DNA of 64,000 nucleotides from Chitinophaga sp. sic0106 (GCF_019219075.1 NZ_JAHUWJ010000003.1:124001-188000); one strand, 5' to 3'; shown: positions 1 through 9,700, counted from the first letter of the stretch. Program-made: numbers and translations. The notes: generated by a model from the letters alone, not told the origin.

Positions 1-2033
1 TCGGCCAGGGCAATATCCATTACGGCATCAGCAGCGGCGGCGCCCAAGTTAGGCGATTCCAGGTAGCGGCCAGCCAGCAGCAGGGCGTTATAGGATTTGC
101 ATTTATTGAGTACCTGTAAAGCTTTGAGTTGTACTTTTTCGCTGGAGGTGATGTCCAGTGCATTGCGCACCATCAATACCTTTTGATCGGCAGGTATTGT
201 TTTGGCAGATGCCAGTCCTACATAGCCCAGCAGCGCTTGTTCCTGGTATACCACAAAGTCTTTGTTACCTGCGATGCGCAGGAGCGGCAGCGCGGCATCC
301 GCATTGGACCAGTCGGCCAGTGCGCGGATGGCAGCATCTTTCGTAGTGGCGTCACCGTTATTAAAGGCATCTACCACCGCTTCCAGTGCATCTTTAGAAC
401 CGATACCTGCCAGTACGCCCAGGTAGCGGGATTTGCTGGCTGCCGGTGCGGCCTGCATAAACTGCTTTGCCTGCTCCGGAGAGATGGCTGCGTTAATCAG
501 CGCCTGTTGTGCAGCAGTAGTTTCCAGGCTGTTGGTAGCATTGTTGAGCAGGGTAACCAGTACGGGTACACTCTTCTGATCAGCGATGGCTGGCAATGCT
601 TTATAGGCAGCCGTGCGCAGGTTTGCGTCGGTACCGGAGGCAGCGTCGGTGATGAGTTTACCCTCGTCTGCCGCTTTTCGTGCAGCCAGTACCGTTATAG
701 CGGCTGATTTAGCAGCCGGGGTAAGCGTAGGGAATGCGGTGGCAACAGCTGTTACCACTTCCCCACCTGGCATAATGAGCAGTGCATTTTCCACGGCTTC
801 CACTGTGGCAGGGTTGCTGGAATTAAAGGTATTGATTAATACAGGGAGATGTTTAGTGCCGCCGATGCGACCTGCTGCGTCAATAGCGGCAACGCTGATC
901 TGCGGGTCCTGGCTGGAAATCAGCTCAGTGATGGCTGGCAGGGCGTATTCGGCTTTGTTATCGGCGAAAATGCGGATAGCGGCAGCCTTGGTAGCGTTAT
1001 CTGCCGTGCGGAACTGTTTTAACACCATTGCCTGCTGGGCGGTGGTGAGGGTGGCGCTGTTGGCGCCGATCAGTTTCCAGGCAGCATCTCTTACGCGGGG
1101 ACGCGGATCGCTGGCGGCGGTGAGCCAGGTACTCAGCGCTTTAGCCCCGTCGTTGGCACTGATGATGTGCAGGGCTGCCACGTAAGCATTTTCCTGCGGC
1201 ACTCCTTTGGTAACCGGCAGCAGAGCGGCGGCCAGGCTAGTAGCGAGTTTTTTATCGCTCAGTGCAGCGAGGTAAGTAAGATACGATGCGGTGGCGTTCG
1301 TACGGTCGTAACCGTAGGCCGCTTTAGCAGCGTTGGCTTTGAGTGTGCTGGCGGCGGCAGGATCGGCGATATGTGCCAGTGCGTAGTTCGAGACTTTGGC
1401 AAGATCCGCATTGTTGCCGGCGGCGAGCTTCATGATGGCTGCATTGGCTGCAGCGGCCTTGGCATCTCCCAAAGCCTGTACCAGGGTAATCTGGCGATTA
1501 CCTGTGGCGGTAGCCAGGGCAGCAACGAGTGCCTGTTTACTTTCCGGTGTATTAATTTTCACGAGTGCGCGGGCGGCAGGATCGCAGAGGCGTTCATCTG
1601 CCAGCAGCGGCGTGAGTGTGGCTACGGACGGGTTACCGGCCAGCGTTTGCACCTGGCGTACCAGGAAGGCTTTTACTTCCGGGTTGGTAGCTTTGGCAGC
1701 AGCTTTGGAATAAGCCTGTACGGCGGTGGCGCGATTACTTTCCTGACCCGGTGCGGTCACATAAAATGCGTAGCCGGCGAGGGCGTATTCCATTTTAGTG
1801 TTGTCGCCTTTTCCCGGGGCCGACAGCAGATCAGCCATCTGGCCGATGCCGGTAGCACCAAGGGAGGATATTTCCAGGAAGTACTTATTCTGTTCGGCCC
1901 TGTTGCTGGCCGGGAAACGGGCCAGTACATCGGCCACTTTGGTATGCAGTGCGCGCTGGTCCGGGGCTGGCTGAGCAAAGGCGCCCACTCCGAGGAACAA
2001 CAGCGGCAGTATGGTAAATGAAAATTTCTTCAT
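1..2033 (-). CDS. HEAT-repeat exported protein (C-terminal part outside window)
   Basis: The reverse strand is open from an ATG at 2031-2033 to the window edge without a stop, giving about 677 residues. The protein starts MKKFSFTILPLLFLGVGAFA, a Sec signal peptide ending near residue 19. The rest is an alanine-rich, all-helical solenoid with units of about 35-40 residues (for example DAAGRIGGTKHLPVLI and DAAIRALADWSNADAALPLL), typical of HEAT repeats. No catalytic motif is visible in the part present. It starts 12 bases after the stop of the Gfo/Idh oxidoreductase, so the two are probably cotranscribed. In Bacteroidota such HEAT proteins next to a MocA-type oxidoreductase often end in a DUF1080 (concanavalin-like glycoside-hydrolase-type) domain; that end would lie outside this window, so this is inference only. 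Long open frames on the plus strand here are shadows of this gene. Confidence 0.85.
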   Translation of the reverse strand, partial: MKKFSFTILPLLFLGVGAFAQPAPDQRALHTKVADVLARFPASNRAEQNKYFLEISSLGATGIGQMADLLSAPGKGDNTKMEYALAGYAFYVTAPGQESNRATAVQAYSKAAAKATNPEVKAFLVRQVQTLAGNPSVATLTPLLADERLCDPAARALVKINTPESKQALVAALATATGNRQITLVQALGDAKAAAANAAIMKLAAGNNADLAKVSNYALAHIADPAAASTLKANAAKAAYGYDRTNATASYLTYLAALSDKKLATSLAAALLPVTKGVPQENAYVAALHIISANDGAKALSTWLTAASDPRPRVRDAAWKLIGANSATLTTAQQAMVLKQFRTADNATKAAAIRIFADNKAEYALPAITELISSQDPQISVAAIDAAGRIGGTKHLPVLINTFNSSNPATVEAVENALLIMPGGEVVTAVATAFPTLTPAAKSAAITVLAARKAADEGKLITDAASGTDANLRTAAYKALPAIADQKSVPVLVTLLNNATNSLETTAAQQALINAAISPEQAKQFMQAAPAASKSRYLGVLAGIGSKDALEAVVDAFNNGDATTKDAAIRALADWSNADAALPLLRIAGNKDFVVYQEQALLGYVGLASAKTIPADQKVLMVRNALDITSSEKVQLKALQVLNKCKSYNALLLAGRYLESPNLGAAAADAVMDIALA

Positions 2034-2045
2034 GATCAGTTGAAA

Positions 2046-3317
2046 TTAAATGGTCCAAGGTCCGCGCATAGGCTGGAAAATTAGGTTATTGGCGCCTTCA
2101 TCATTGAGGAACACCTGGTTTACCGGATCGAACTGCAGGTTGCGATTGAGCTGCAGGGCGATTTTACCCATGTTTACCAGGGTAGCGGAGCGGTGGCCAT
2201 TTTCTTCATTGAGGGCAAATTTGCGGCGCAGTTTCACGGCTTCTACGAAGTCGGTTTGCTGTGGCAGCGGATCAGGGAAGGCGGCCAGTTTCTTTTCCAG
2301 GTCTGGAATGGTGGATTTGAAACCAGGGTATAGTTTACCATTAGGTCCTTCGATGTAGGCGGCTTTTTCGTCTTTACCTTCTCCGTCGAGGATGATCTGG
2401 CAGCCATCGGCGTAGGTGTAGATGATGCGGCGCCAGGTGCCTACGGCATCCGGATGCTGCTGAGGTGCGTCTACTTCTACTTTCACGGGGCTGGTGTTAT
2501 CCTTGCCGAGGAAGTATTGGATAGGATCGAGGTAGTGCTGGCCCATATCACCGAGTCCACCGCCGTCGTAATCCCAGTAGCCGCGGAAGGTTTGGTGTAC
2601 GCGGTGTTGGGTGTATGGTTTATAAGGGGCGGGGCCCAGCCACATGTCGTAGTCCAGATCGGCCGGCACCGGCATTTCAGGGAGGTTGGTTTTCCCTACC
2701 CAGTAGAATTTCCAGTCGAAGCCGGTGTGTTTGCTCACGGTCACTTTGAGTGGCCATCCGAGCAGGCCGCTGTCCACCAGTTTTTTAATTGGCTTTACGG
2801 TGGTGCCCATACCGTAGAAGTTATCCGAGAAGCGGAACCAGGTATTGAGGCGGAAGATACGGCCATGTTGCTGTACGGCTTCCACCAGGCGTTTACCTTC
2901 ACCTATGGTGGCTGTCATTGGTTTTTCGCACCAGATATCTTTTCCGGCGCGGGCGGCATCGGCGGCGATGATACCGTGCCAGTGCGGTGGTGTGGCGATA
3001 TGAACGATATCAACTTCCGGGAGGGTGATGACCTCGCGGTAGTCGGTAAATGTTTTTACTGATTTATCTTTCAGCTGATCCATGGCCAGTTTGAGGTGAC
3101 TGCGGTCTACATCGCATACGGCTACCACGCGGGTGCCGGCGTATCCGAAGTGTCCGCGTCCCATACTACCCGTACCGATGACGGCTTTGGTGAGTTGATC
3201 GCTGGGTGCAAGGTATCCGCGTCCCAGCACGTGTCTGGGAACAATTGTGAAAGCTGCCAGTGCGCCAAGGGAGTTCCTGATAAAGGAGCGCCTGGAATTG
3301 CTTGTCTGTTTAGTCAT
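2046..3317 (-). CDS. Gfo/Idh/MocA family oxidoreductase, Tat-exported
   Basis: A 423-residue NAD(P)-dependent dehydrogenase of the Gfo/Idh/MocA family, which usually oxidises sugars, inositols or related glycosides. The N-terminus has a twin-arginine signal (R9-R10 in SRRSFIR, then a hydrophobic stretch), so it is probably folded with its cofactor and exported to the periplasm. A Rossmann motif GTGSMGRG lies at about residues 48-55, and the family motif EKP at 131-133 (CEKPMTA). The substrate-binding C-terminal domain follows. Length is normal for the Tat-exported subgroup. It lies between the ROK kinase upstream and the HEAT protein downstream on the same strand, which points to glycoside or sugar-acid metabolism. 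The substrate cannot be read from sequence. Confidence 0.93.
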   Translation of the reverse strand: MTKQTSNSRRSFIRNSLGALAAFTIVPRHVLGRGYLAPSDQLTKAVIGTGSMGRGHFGYAGTRVVAVCDVDRSHLKLAMDQLKDKSVKTFTDYREVITLPEVDIVHIATPPHWHGIIAADAARAGKDIWCEKPMTATIGEGKRLVEAVQQHGRIFRLNTWFRFSDNFYGMGTTVKPIKKLVDSGLLGWPLKVTVSKHTGFDWKFYWVGKTNLPEMPVPADLDYDMWLGPAPYKPYTQHRVHQTFRGYWDYDGGGLGDMGQHYLDPIQYFLGKDNTSPVKVEVDAPQQHPDAVGTWRRIIYTYADGCQIILDGEGKDEKAAYIEGPNGKLYPGFKSTIPDLEKKLAAFPDPLPQQTDFVEAVKLRRKFALNEENGHRSATLVNMGKIALQLNRNLQFDPVNQVFLNDEGANNLIFQPMRGPWTI

Positions 3318-3519
3318 AAGGTGTGATTATAGAGTAGATTTATTTGTTCACTAGCAATAGGCATGCGCAGCGGTCAAAGGTTCACTGTGGATTCAGGAAT
3401 AGCGTCAGTTATCAGTACATCTACGAGGTGCGCATGATTATCTTGGAAAGATAATGGCGAAAGGGGGGATTTGCAAGCATGGGCGGATTAAATGTGATGA
3501 ACGGTGGGTGGATTTTGCT
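3318..3519. other. Upstream region of the oxidoreductase gene
   Basis: About 200 bases without a credible ORF between the oxidoreductase start and the first hairpin. It must hold the leader and any promoter of the minus-strand oxidoreductase/HEAT pair. I see no exact TAnnTTTG element and no repeat. Confidence 0.4.
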
Positions 3520-3554
3520 TTACCTTTTTGCCCGCTTCGCGGGCAGAAAGGTAA
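3520..3554. terminator. Hairpin, 16-bp stem with TTC loop
   Basis: Arms 3520-3535 (TTACCTTTTTGCCCGC) and 3539-3554 (GCGGGCAGAAAGGTAA) pair over 16 positions with one mismatch that is a wobble in one RNA strand. The plus strand runs into T-rich sequence soon after. It lies downstream of the ROK gene, beyond the double hairpin at 3580-3656, so it may be part of a composite terminator. Confidence 0.6.
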
Positions 3555-3579
3555 GGATTGTATTTTGTTGTTTTTTTAA

Positions 3580-3656
3580 GGGAGATTTATTTTCCGCCGT
3601 TGGAGGAAAATAAATCTCCCTGGATGTAAAGACCAAAGGTCTTTACATCCAGGGAG
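3580..3656. terminator. Overlapping double hairpin (X-A-A'-X'-B-B'-X)
   Basis: Hairpin A has perfect 16-bp arms at 3580-3595 and 3605-3620. Hairpin B has perfect 19-bp arms at 3616-3634 and 3638-3656 with loop AAA. The block CTCCC at 3616-3620 belongs to both: it pairs with GGGAG at 3580-3584 or with GGGAG at 3652-3656, so the full forms exclude each other. It lies about 90 bases past the ROK stop, between two genes on the same strand. It may act as a terminator or as a switch between two folds; there is no strong T-run directly after it on the minus strand. Confidence 0.7.
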
Positions 3657-3745
3657 AAAAAAACTTATTGGGAAAAAACGCAGGCCTGCTTATACTCTTG
3701 TGCTGCTCTGCGTCAAAAGCAATTACAAGGGCTATTGGACCTCAA

Positions 3746-4627
3746 TCACGCATTCACTGTTTCGCCGTACCAAACGCTGGCAGCGCCGATGATGGCGGCA
3801 GACTCACCCAGCATGGCTATACGAACAGGGAGATGTATGTGGTGTGCGGCGAGCTGAAGGGTCAGTGCAGGTAAAAATAACGGGGCAGCGTTGGCGATGT
3901 TTCCACCGAGTACGATTACTTCCGGATTTTCGTCCTGTACAAATGGGACGAGGAATGCGGCGAGGTTAACGGCAAATTCCTGGAAGATGGATTTTACGCG
4001 GTCGTCCTGTTCTACCAGTTCGCATAAAGCTTTTACATCTTTTACGGTTTGCCCGCTCATTGCTTCATAGCGTTTTACAAACCAGCGGGTAGATATATAA
4101 TCTTCTGCGATGCTGTTTTTAAAGGGAGCGCACCAGCGGTCGGCATCTTTGGCCAGGTGCCCGTCGTAGGTAGCTGATCCGAGGCCGGTACCGAGTGTAA
4201 GCCCGATAGCGCGTTTAAATTCGCGTGCGGCACCGCTAAAGCCTTCCCCTTGCAGGAAGCAGCCGGCATCATTGATGAACTGGATATTTTTGGGTGATAT
4301 ATTCAATTTTGCAGCGAGGAGTTCCTTTACATTCAGGTTGAATAGTGCATCATATTTATCCTGGTTCTGCATTTTGCTGATGCCCAGGTCATAGTCAAAC
4401 GGGCCTGGCATTCCGATGCCTATCACTATATTATCGTTGGCTGCTTCTTTGGTGACCTCGCTGATCACTGCTGCCCATGCGGTGATGATATCGTCCGCTG
4501 CGCCTTTGGAGTTCACGCGTTCACGACGCCATGTTTTTTCGATGATGGATCTGTTTTCCAGATCTACTAATGCTGCCGTTATGTGCGAGCCTCCTATATC
4601 CACTCCTACAGCCATGGAATTTTTCAT
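3746..4627 (-). CDS. ROK family protein (sugar kinase-like)
   Basis: A 293-residue protein of the ROK family, which phosphorylates glucose, N-acetylhexosamines or similar sugars with ATP in the cytoplasm. The N-terminal phosphate motif is GVDIGGSH (about residues 8-15), and the likely catalytic aspartate is D120 in FINDAGCF. Glycine-rich ATP-binding sequences follow (LTLGTGLGSA and VLGGNIANA). The zinc-binding CxCGxxGCxE cluster of typical ROK kinases is absent: the matching region reads APFKNSIAEDY. No helix-turn-helix precedes the kinase domain, so it is not a ROK repressor. It is probably a metabolic kinase that feeds from the neighbouring oxidoreductase. Substrate unknown. Confidence 0.88.
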   Translation of the reverse strand: MKNSMAVGVDIGGSHITAALVDLENRSIIEKTWRRERVNSKGAADDIITAWAAVISEVTKEAANDNIVIGIGMPGPFDYDLGISKMQNQDKYDALFNLNVKELLAAKLNISPKNIQFINDAGCFLQGEGFSGAAREFKRAIGLTLGTGLGSATYDGHLAKDADRWCAPFKNSIAEDYISTRWFVKRYEAMSGQTVKDVKALCELVEQDDRVKSIFQEFAVNLAAFLVPFVQDENPEVIVLGGNIANAAPLFLPALTLQLAAHHIHLPVRIAMLGESAAIIGAASVWYGETVNA

Positions 4628-4648
4628 ATGTTAAAAAATCAGGTTTTA

Positions 4649-4681
4649 CGCTAAATCGTTTTAGCGATGAGGACAAATATA
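4649..4681 (-). promoter_or_regulatory. Promoter -7 element and LacI-type operator of the ROK gene
   Basis: On the minus strand an exact Bacteroidota -7 element TATATTTG lies at 4674-4681. Just downstream of it, at 4649-4666, is the near-palindrome CGCTAAATCGTTTTAGCG (8 of 9 pairs, CG centre), the shape of LacI/GalR-family operators. Its place over the start of the transcript, 22 bases before the ATG, fits repression by a sugar-responsive LacI regulator. No such regulator is encoded in the window. I see no good -33 element. Confidence 0.5.
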
Positions 4682-4819
4682 ATATATTTTTTTATTCAGG
4701 TAGGTTTTTTCTGAACTCTCCGTTAAAACCTATACTGGCATTGAACAAAATCGATTTTCTAAATTAGGAATATATCCGGTTATGCAGCCGCAGGCGTCAT
4801 AACTAGTACAGATGTTTTA

Positions 4820-4839
4820 CATTTATATCCTGTAAATGT
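4820..4839. promoter_or_regulatory. Short inverted repeat at the HxlR gene start
   Basis: ACATTTA and TAAATGT, separated by 7 bases, overlap the first ATG of the HxlR gene. This is a possible autoregulatory operator, which would fit better if translation started at the second ATG (4848). The evidence is weak because the arms are short and AT-rich. Confidence 0.25.
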
Positions 4840-5213
4840 TTAGCAACATGAAAAAAGACGCATCCACCAATTCGCAAAATGCCAGGCAGCTACGGGGCGA
4901 CTGCGGCACCATCTTTACCTTGTCGCTCATAGGCAACAGGTGGAAGCCGGTGATATTATGGCGACTGTTGCAGGACAGGCAGCGGTACAGCGAGTTGCGT
5001 AAATCCATTCCCGGGATCTCTGAAAGGGTATTGGTAATGCAGCTACGTGAAATGGAGCAGGATGGGCTCATCAATCGCTTTGTGTTTCCGGAAGTGCCCC
5101 CACGTGTGGAATATGAATTAACAGCTCTGGGCAGGTCCATGGAGCCGATATTGGAAGTGATGTCGGACTGGGGGATTGAACATATGCCACAGGCGCTGGC
5201 AGATGTGTCGTAG
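4836..5213 (+). CDS. HxlR/MarR-type winged-helix transcriptional regulator
   Basis: A 125-residue HxlR-family DNA-binding protein. The conserved pattern is clear: a cysteine near the N-terminus (C23, in RGDCGT), LIGNRWKPVILWRL, then YSELRKSIPGISERVL as recognition region, then the wing sequence PPRVEYELTALG. These regulators often sense electrophiles or redox state through that cysteine and control a neighbouring enzyme. The closest candidate target is the dehydrogenase ending at 5717, but a 500-base repeat-rich gap separates them and they converge. The divergent ROK gene is the other possible target. The start could be 4836 or the second ATG at 4848; neither has a Shine-Dalgarno sequence. 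Confidence 0.9.
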   Translation: MFSNMKKDASTNSQNARQLRGDCGTIFTLSLIGNRWKPVILWRLLQDRQRYSELRKSIPGISERVLVMQLREMEQDGLINRFVFPEVPPRVEYELTALGRSMEPILEVMSDWGIEHMPQALADVS

Positions 5214-5274
5214 GCGGATTTGTTTCACGCAAAGGATCATGTTTTCATAAGGGACCTTCGGCCTCTCCGGTCTT

Positions 5275-5653
5275 TTTTGCTGGCAAAGCAGCTAAGGATG
5301 TGTTTTGTCTTATTTGCTCACAAAGCAGCCAAGCAGATAAGCAGCAAAGACTTGTGTTTTGTTGTTTTTAAGGAGTTTGGAGAGATGAATGGCATGCAGC
5401 GTAAAAAGCTTTGTCTTATATAACTGGGACGACTATACGTATAAATATGATTTAGGAGTACTCTCCGCAATATTAAAAATATAAAAGCCGCGGAGCCATT
5501 GGTTCCGCGGCTTTTATATCTCCCGAAGGGATCAGGTAAAAACATAAAATACAACAAACAAAAATACTTTGCTGCTCTCCTGCTACCATGATTGTAACAA
5601 ATAACAAAACACAAGTCTTTGCTGCTTATCTGCTTGGCTGCTTTGCCTGCAAA
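5275..5653. repeat. Inverted and degenerate repeat cluster (43-bp perfect inverted repeat)
   Basis: The segment 5321-5363 recurs as an exact reverse complement at 5603-5645, a perfect 43-bp inverted repeat about 240 bases apart. A third copy in direct orientation, with an internal deletion of about 22 bases, lies at about 5275-5308. A fourth, more degenerate copy lies at about 5549-5583. The cluster fills the gap between two convergent genes and encloses the hairpin at 5479-5519. The frames seen here on both strands are artefacts of the repeats. No transposase, target duplication or terminal motif is visible. Confidence 0.85.
5479..5519. terminator. Hairpin, 19-bp stem
   Basis: Arms 5479-5497 and 5501-5519, with a GC-rich core (GCCGCGGA) and A/T-rich base, pair over 19 positions with one wobble and a 3-base loop. 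Each arm begins or ends in A or T, as expected for a bidirectional intrinsic terminator between the convergent HxlR and dehydrogenase genes. Confidence 0.75.
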
Positions 5654-5654
5654 A

Positions 5655-5693
5655 AAGCTCGCTCCCGGTGCCGAAGGCACCAGGAGCGAGCTT
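5655..5693. terminator. Hairpin after the dehydrogenase gene
   Basis: Arms 5655-5672 and 5676-5693 pair over 18 positions with one mismatch and a GAA loop. On the minus strand the stem is followed directly by a run of T (from the AAAAAA at 5651-5656). It sits 24 bases past the dehydrogenase stop and looks like its intrinsic terminator. Confidence 0.8.
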
Positions 5694-5716
5694 AAAATCC
5701 TTTGCGAGGAAAAAAC

Positions 5717-6601
5717 CTATTTCAACCCCGCATCATTCAGCGCCCCTGTAGCCAGCGCTACCCAGTCCGCATCTCTCCTGCCCTTGCTGAGCACAGTCAA
5801 TAAACGCTGATGTACCAGGTTGGCAATTGGCATCGGTGTATAGCTGTTACGTGCCATTTCCAGCACCAGGTCCACATCTTTCAAACCCAGCGATGCCTTG
5901 AATGACGCATCACCGGTAAACTCCCTGTTGAGTATCATCGCACCGTAGTTGCGGAATATAGGCCCTGTAAATAACGTGGTGGTCAGCAATTCATAAGCCG
6001 CTTTCACATCCAGCCCATTCTTCTCTGCCAAAACAAAAGACTCCGCCATCAGCTCCATAGCCCCGGCAATCATGAAATTGCCGATCAGTTTCATCACATT
6101 CGCATTTTGCGGTTCGGCGCCCATGTCAAAAATATTTTTGGCAAAGCCATCGTGCAGCAGCTGCCTGATACGCTCCTTCCCTGCCGCATCACCACTGATA
6201 GCTGCATTACCCATTTTCGCCGCTGCCGCCTCCGGACGCGCAAATACCGGCGAAGCGATATAAATTGCCCCCGCTTTTTTGTGCAACTCGGCCAGGTCCT
6301 TCGCCGTTTCCGGTGAAATCGTACTCATAGATGCATGCAAGCCGCCTGTACCAAGTGCTTCCAGAAATTCAGGCGTCACAATATCCCGCAGCGCCGCATC
6401 ATCAGAAACAAGGGTAAACACAATCCCTCCTTTTTCTATAGCCCCAACAGGACTATCCACAATCTCCGCACCGAGCTTTTCCAGCGGCAACGCCTTCTCA
6501 CGGGTACGGTTATATACTTTCAACTGATGACCTGCCTTCAGTAAATTCTCCGCGATAGGAAACCCCAGGTTGCCTATTCCAATAAATCCGATTTTTTGCA
6601 T
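5717..6601 (-). CDS. NAD(P)-dependent oxidoreductase, 3-hydroxyisobutyrate dehydrogenase family
   Basis: A 294-residue beta-hydroxyacid dehydrogenase. I chose the ATG at 6599-6601 because the dinucleotide-binding motif GFIGIGNLGFP then starts at residue 5, as usual in the family; an upstream in-frame start adds nine residues. The substrate-binding stretch SMSTISPETAK is near residue 91, and the catalytic lysine K171 lies in ANVMKLIGNFM with N175 nearby. The C-terminal helical domain ends in KGRRDADWVALA. Such enzymes reduce or oxidise small 3-hydroxyacids or aldehydes in the cytoplasm; the glyoxylate/succinic-semialdehyde reductase branch is possible. It is a single gene followed by a strong terminator. 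Confidence 0.9.
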   Translation of the reverse strand: MQKIGFIGIGNLGFPIAENLLKAGHQLKVYNRTREKALPLEKLGAEIVDSPVGAIEKGGIVFTLVSDDAALRDIVTPEFLEALGTGGLHASMSTISPETAKDLAELHKKAGAIYIASPVFARPEAAAAKMGNAAISGDAAGKERIRQLLHDGFAKNIFDMGAEPQNANVMKLIGNFMIAGAMELMAESFVLAEKNGLDVKAAYELLTTTLFTGPIFRNYGAMILNREFTGDASFKASLGLKDVDLVLEMARNSYTPMPIANLVHQRLLTVLSKGRRDADWVALATGALNDAGLK

Positions 6602-6757
6602 AAATGTTTGTTTATGTTGAAGTATCAAAGCGCTATAAACGCTCTAGGAAAGTTAAGGAAAAAGGTGCAATATCCTTTCTCCCTGTTAACAGGGTAACCG
6701 CCCCAACTGCATAAAAATTACTCTTTAATTACTTACATTCATGCCAACTCCCTTACC

Positions 6758-9700
6758 ATGAAAAGAATTCTGACAGCTGTACTTATCCAGTTGACTTTTG
6801 CAGTCACCTATGCCCAGCAACTGTCCAACAGTAAAACGGCCGGACAAACCACTGCGCTCTTCAGCATCACTGATGCCGAAGCGGCCAAGCTCTTCCAGGC
6901 ATCCCTGCAAGTTGCTAAGGTAAGTACCGCCTACGGCAGTACGAAAATAAACAAAGTGCGCACTATCGCTCCTACAGATGCACTGCTCCATACTTTTGTG
7001 CGCTCCTGGCCAGCTAATGCTCCCACTCCTGCCGATATTCCGGCCGGACATTACCTGCTCGTCCATGGTGAAAAAAATCTGTTGCGATATGAATATTACC
7101 CCGTGAAAAACGTGCGGTTACATTTGAATAAAAATCCAGATGGCCGTTATATCTCCCTGACAGATAAAAACAGCCTCCCACTAAGCACCCCGGAGGTCAT
7201 TTTCCATCGGAAACAACTGCCCTTCCAAACGGCCTACCAGGTTTACCGACTCCCCAGGTCCAACAGCAAAGGCGTGTTGAAAGTTAAACATGAAGGGGTC
7301 ACCAATTTCTTTTATGTGCAGGAATATAAGTATTTCAATACGCATTGGATAGCCAGAAAATGGAAAGCACTGAAAACTTCCCATCACAACACGCATAAAG
7401 GCTACCTCGTTACCAACAAACCTAAGTACAAACCGGGCGACACCGTACGGCTCAAAGCCTTTATCACCAATGCAAAGGGAACACCTGTGAATACCCCGCT
7501 GCAACTGAGATTAACGAAAGAAGACGAAGATACCATTTTACAGGTCCTGCATCCCTACCGCCCTGGGGCATACGAACATTCATTTGTACTCACGGAAGCG
7601 TTGGACCTCAGTCTGGACAACGAGTACAAACTTAGCCTCGGCACACATTTACAAACCAACAGAAAAAAAGAATTTATCAGCCGGACCTTCGGATATGAAG
7701 CATACGAATTAAGCCAGCTCACCTTCAGTGCGCGGAGCGACAAGCCCGCCTATTCCCCCGGTATGCCGGTGAAATTTTTTCTGAAAGCAACAGATGAAAA
7801 TAATCTGCCCGTGCTGGATGGTCGTGTAACCGTTACCGTTAATATTTATTCCAGTTCCGATTATGAAACCGGTACCACCTTTATCCCTGAAAAGCTATGG
7901 CAGCAGGAAGTGCAACTGGAACCAACCGGCGAAACTGCAGTGACTGTTCCGGACAGCATCTTCCCGAATGCAACAATTCAATGCAGGGTACGGTGTGAAC
8001 TGAACAGCAGCAGTAACGATACCAAAACAGAAAATTTTTACTTCTCCCGGAAAAAAACGGTAAAGGATATCCGGTTTGAACACCTGGCCGATTCCATTGC
8101 CATTAGCTATACCGCTGGTGGCCTTCCCCAGTCCACCCCTGCAAGGATCATTTTTTACAACGCCGCCAACGATAGCACAGGCCAGTTACTGACAACATTA
8201 CCCGCCACGATACCAGCATCTCCCTATATAGCCCGATATACAGCTGTTGCAGACGATTATACAAAGTCGTATGATATAAAAAGAAACGAGTCCGGGATTT
8301 CATTTGCCGGTTACCGGCAGCAGGATTCCATTTTTGCTCACCTGGAGAACCCTCATAAAGTGCCTGTATGGTACCAGGTATATGCTGGTAAGCAACAGGT
8401 GATTTCCGGTAAAGGCACTTCCTTCGACTGGGCCGCCAAAGCTGCCAACACCACTTATACCCTGTATACTTCTTTTATTTATGGAGATGTTAGTACCGAT
8501 TACGGACAATATGTACATTACCTTCCTGCCAGTCTCGATGTAAAAATCCAGGCTCCTCCTACCATTCAGCCAGGGCAAACCGCACGTATAACCGTTGCCG
8601 TTAGTAACGACCAGCAGCAACCGGTAGCAGATGCGGACGTTACCGCCTACGCCCATACTGCCAAATTTAATGCGGCTGACCCGGAAGTACCTTACCTCAA
8701 CCGCTTTCAAATTTCCGGACCAAAAATTCTGACTCCCATGGGAGTGGCTACCAAAGAGCGTTACCAGGAAAATGGCCCCCTGAACTGGAGCCGGTGGAAA
8801 ACTATACTCGGCCTGGATACCATGCCCTATTTCCGTTTCTTCCACCCGCAAGGACTGCTTTATAATTTCGAACCCGCCATTAACGGTATTGCACAAGTTG
8901 CTCCTTTCGTTATAAAAAACAACCGCTCCCTAATACCACAACTGGTATGGATAAACGACAATCTGGAGTATGTTTTCGGCACCTACCCGGACTATCCTTA
9001 TAGTTTCCGGGTGACGCCGGGTAAGCAATCGATACGTATTGTAACAGCGGAATATGAAGTGGTGGTAGATTCAGTATATGCCCCGGAAGGCATGAAAACT
9101 TTCATCAGTATACCTGTAGACAAGCCCGGGCCAGGTATCACCATCACACCCCGTAAAAAACCATATTTCACTCAACTGGAAAAGAGTGTGCTTAATGGCC
9201 GGCTGTTGGTGCTGAATGCGGAGCAAAACTCCACCCCACAGTATGTCAATAATGACGGGCGCATATTTCACATTACCCCGCAACACTACCGGGATGTAAT
9301 AGTAGGACCAGTTTTACAATCCTCCAGTTATTACTTTGCCAGTCCATTAATGCACCAGCAATTTGATCCCGAACCTGGCTACCGTTATACGATCACCAAA
9401 GGACTCGTAAAGATGGAAAAGGTAGACCTGGCAAAGGACTATTTCAGCCACCGGCTGCTGAACCTGCCGGATAATCCTCTCAGGCTGAACGACTATGTGC
9501 TTACTTCCACCGACATGGACAGTTTATACAACAGCCATCTGGAGTCCATCGGGATGAAAATACAGACATACGGGAGCGCTAAGAATAACATCCGGCTGTT
9601 GTTGCCCGACAGTATCCAACAACAGATACGACAGGTTTTTGTATATAAATATGATGACGCCAGGTGGCTGGAAATGGCCGAGGGACGTGACATAGACATC

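Noticed and set aside
129..2021. Several long plus-strand frames (192, 190, 284 codons) over the first 2 kb
   Set aside because: They overlap a minus-strand frame that is open from 2033 to the window edge, with a signal peptide and HEAT repeats. The plus-strand translations are low-complexity, cysteine-rich and without any motif.
5220..5680. Small frames on both strands in the gap between HxlR and dehydrogenase
   Set aside because: They share the same residues because they read the two arms of a 43-base inverted repeat. No family, promoter or coding bias is seen.
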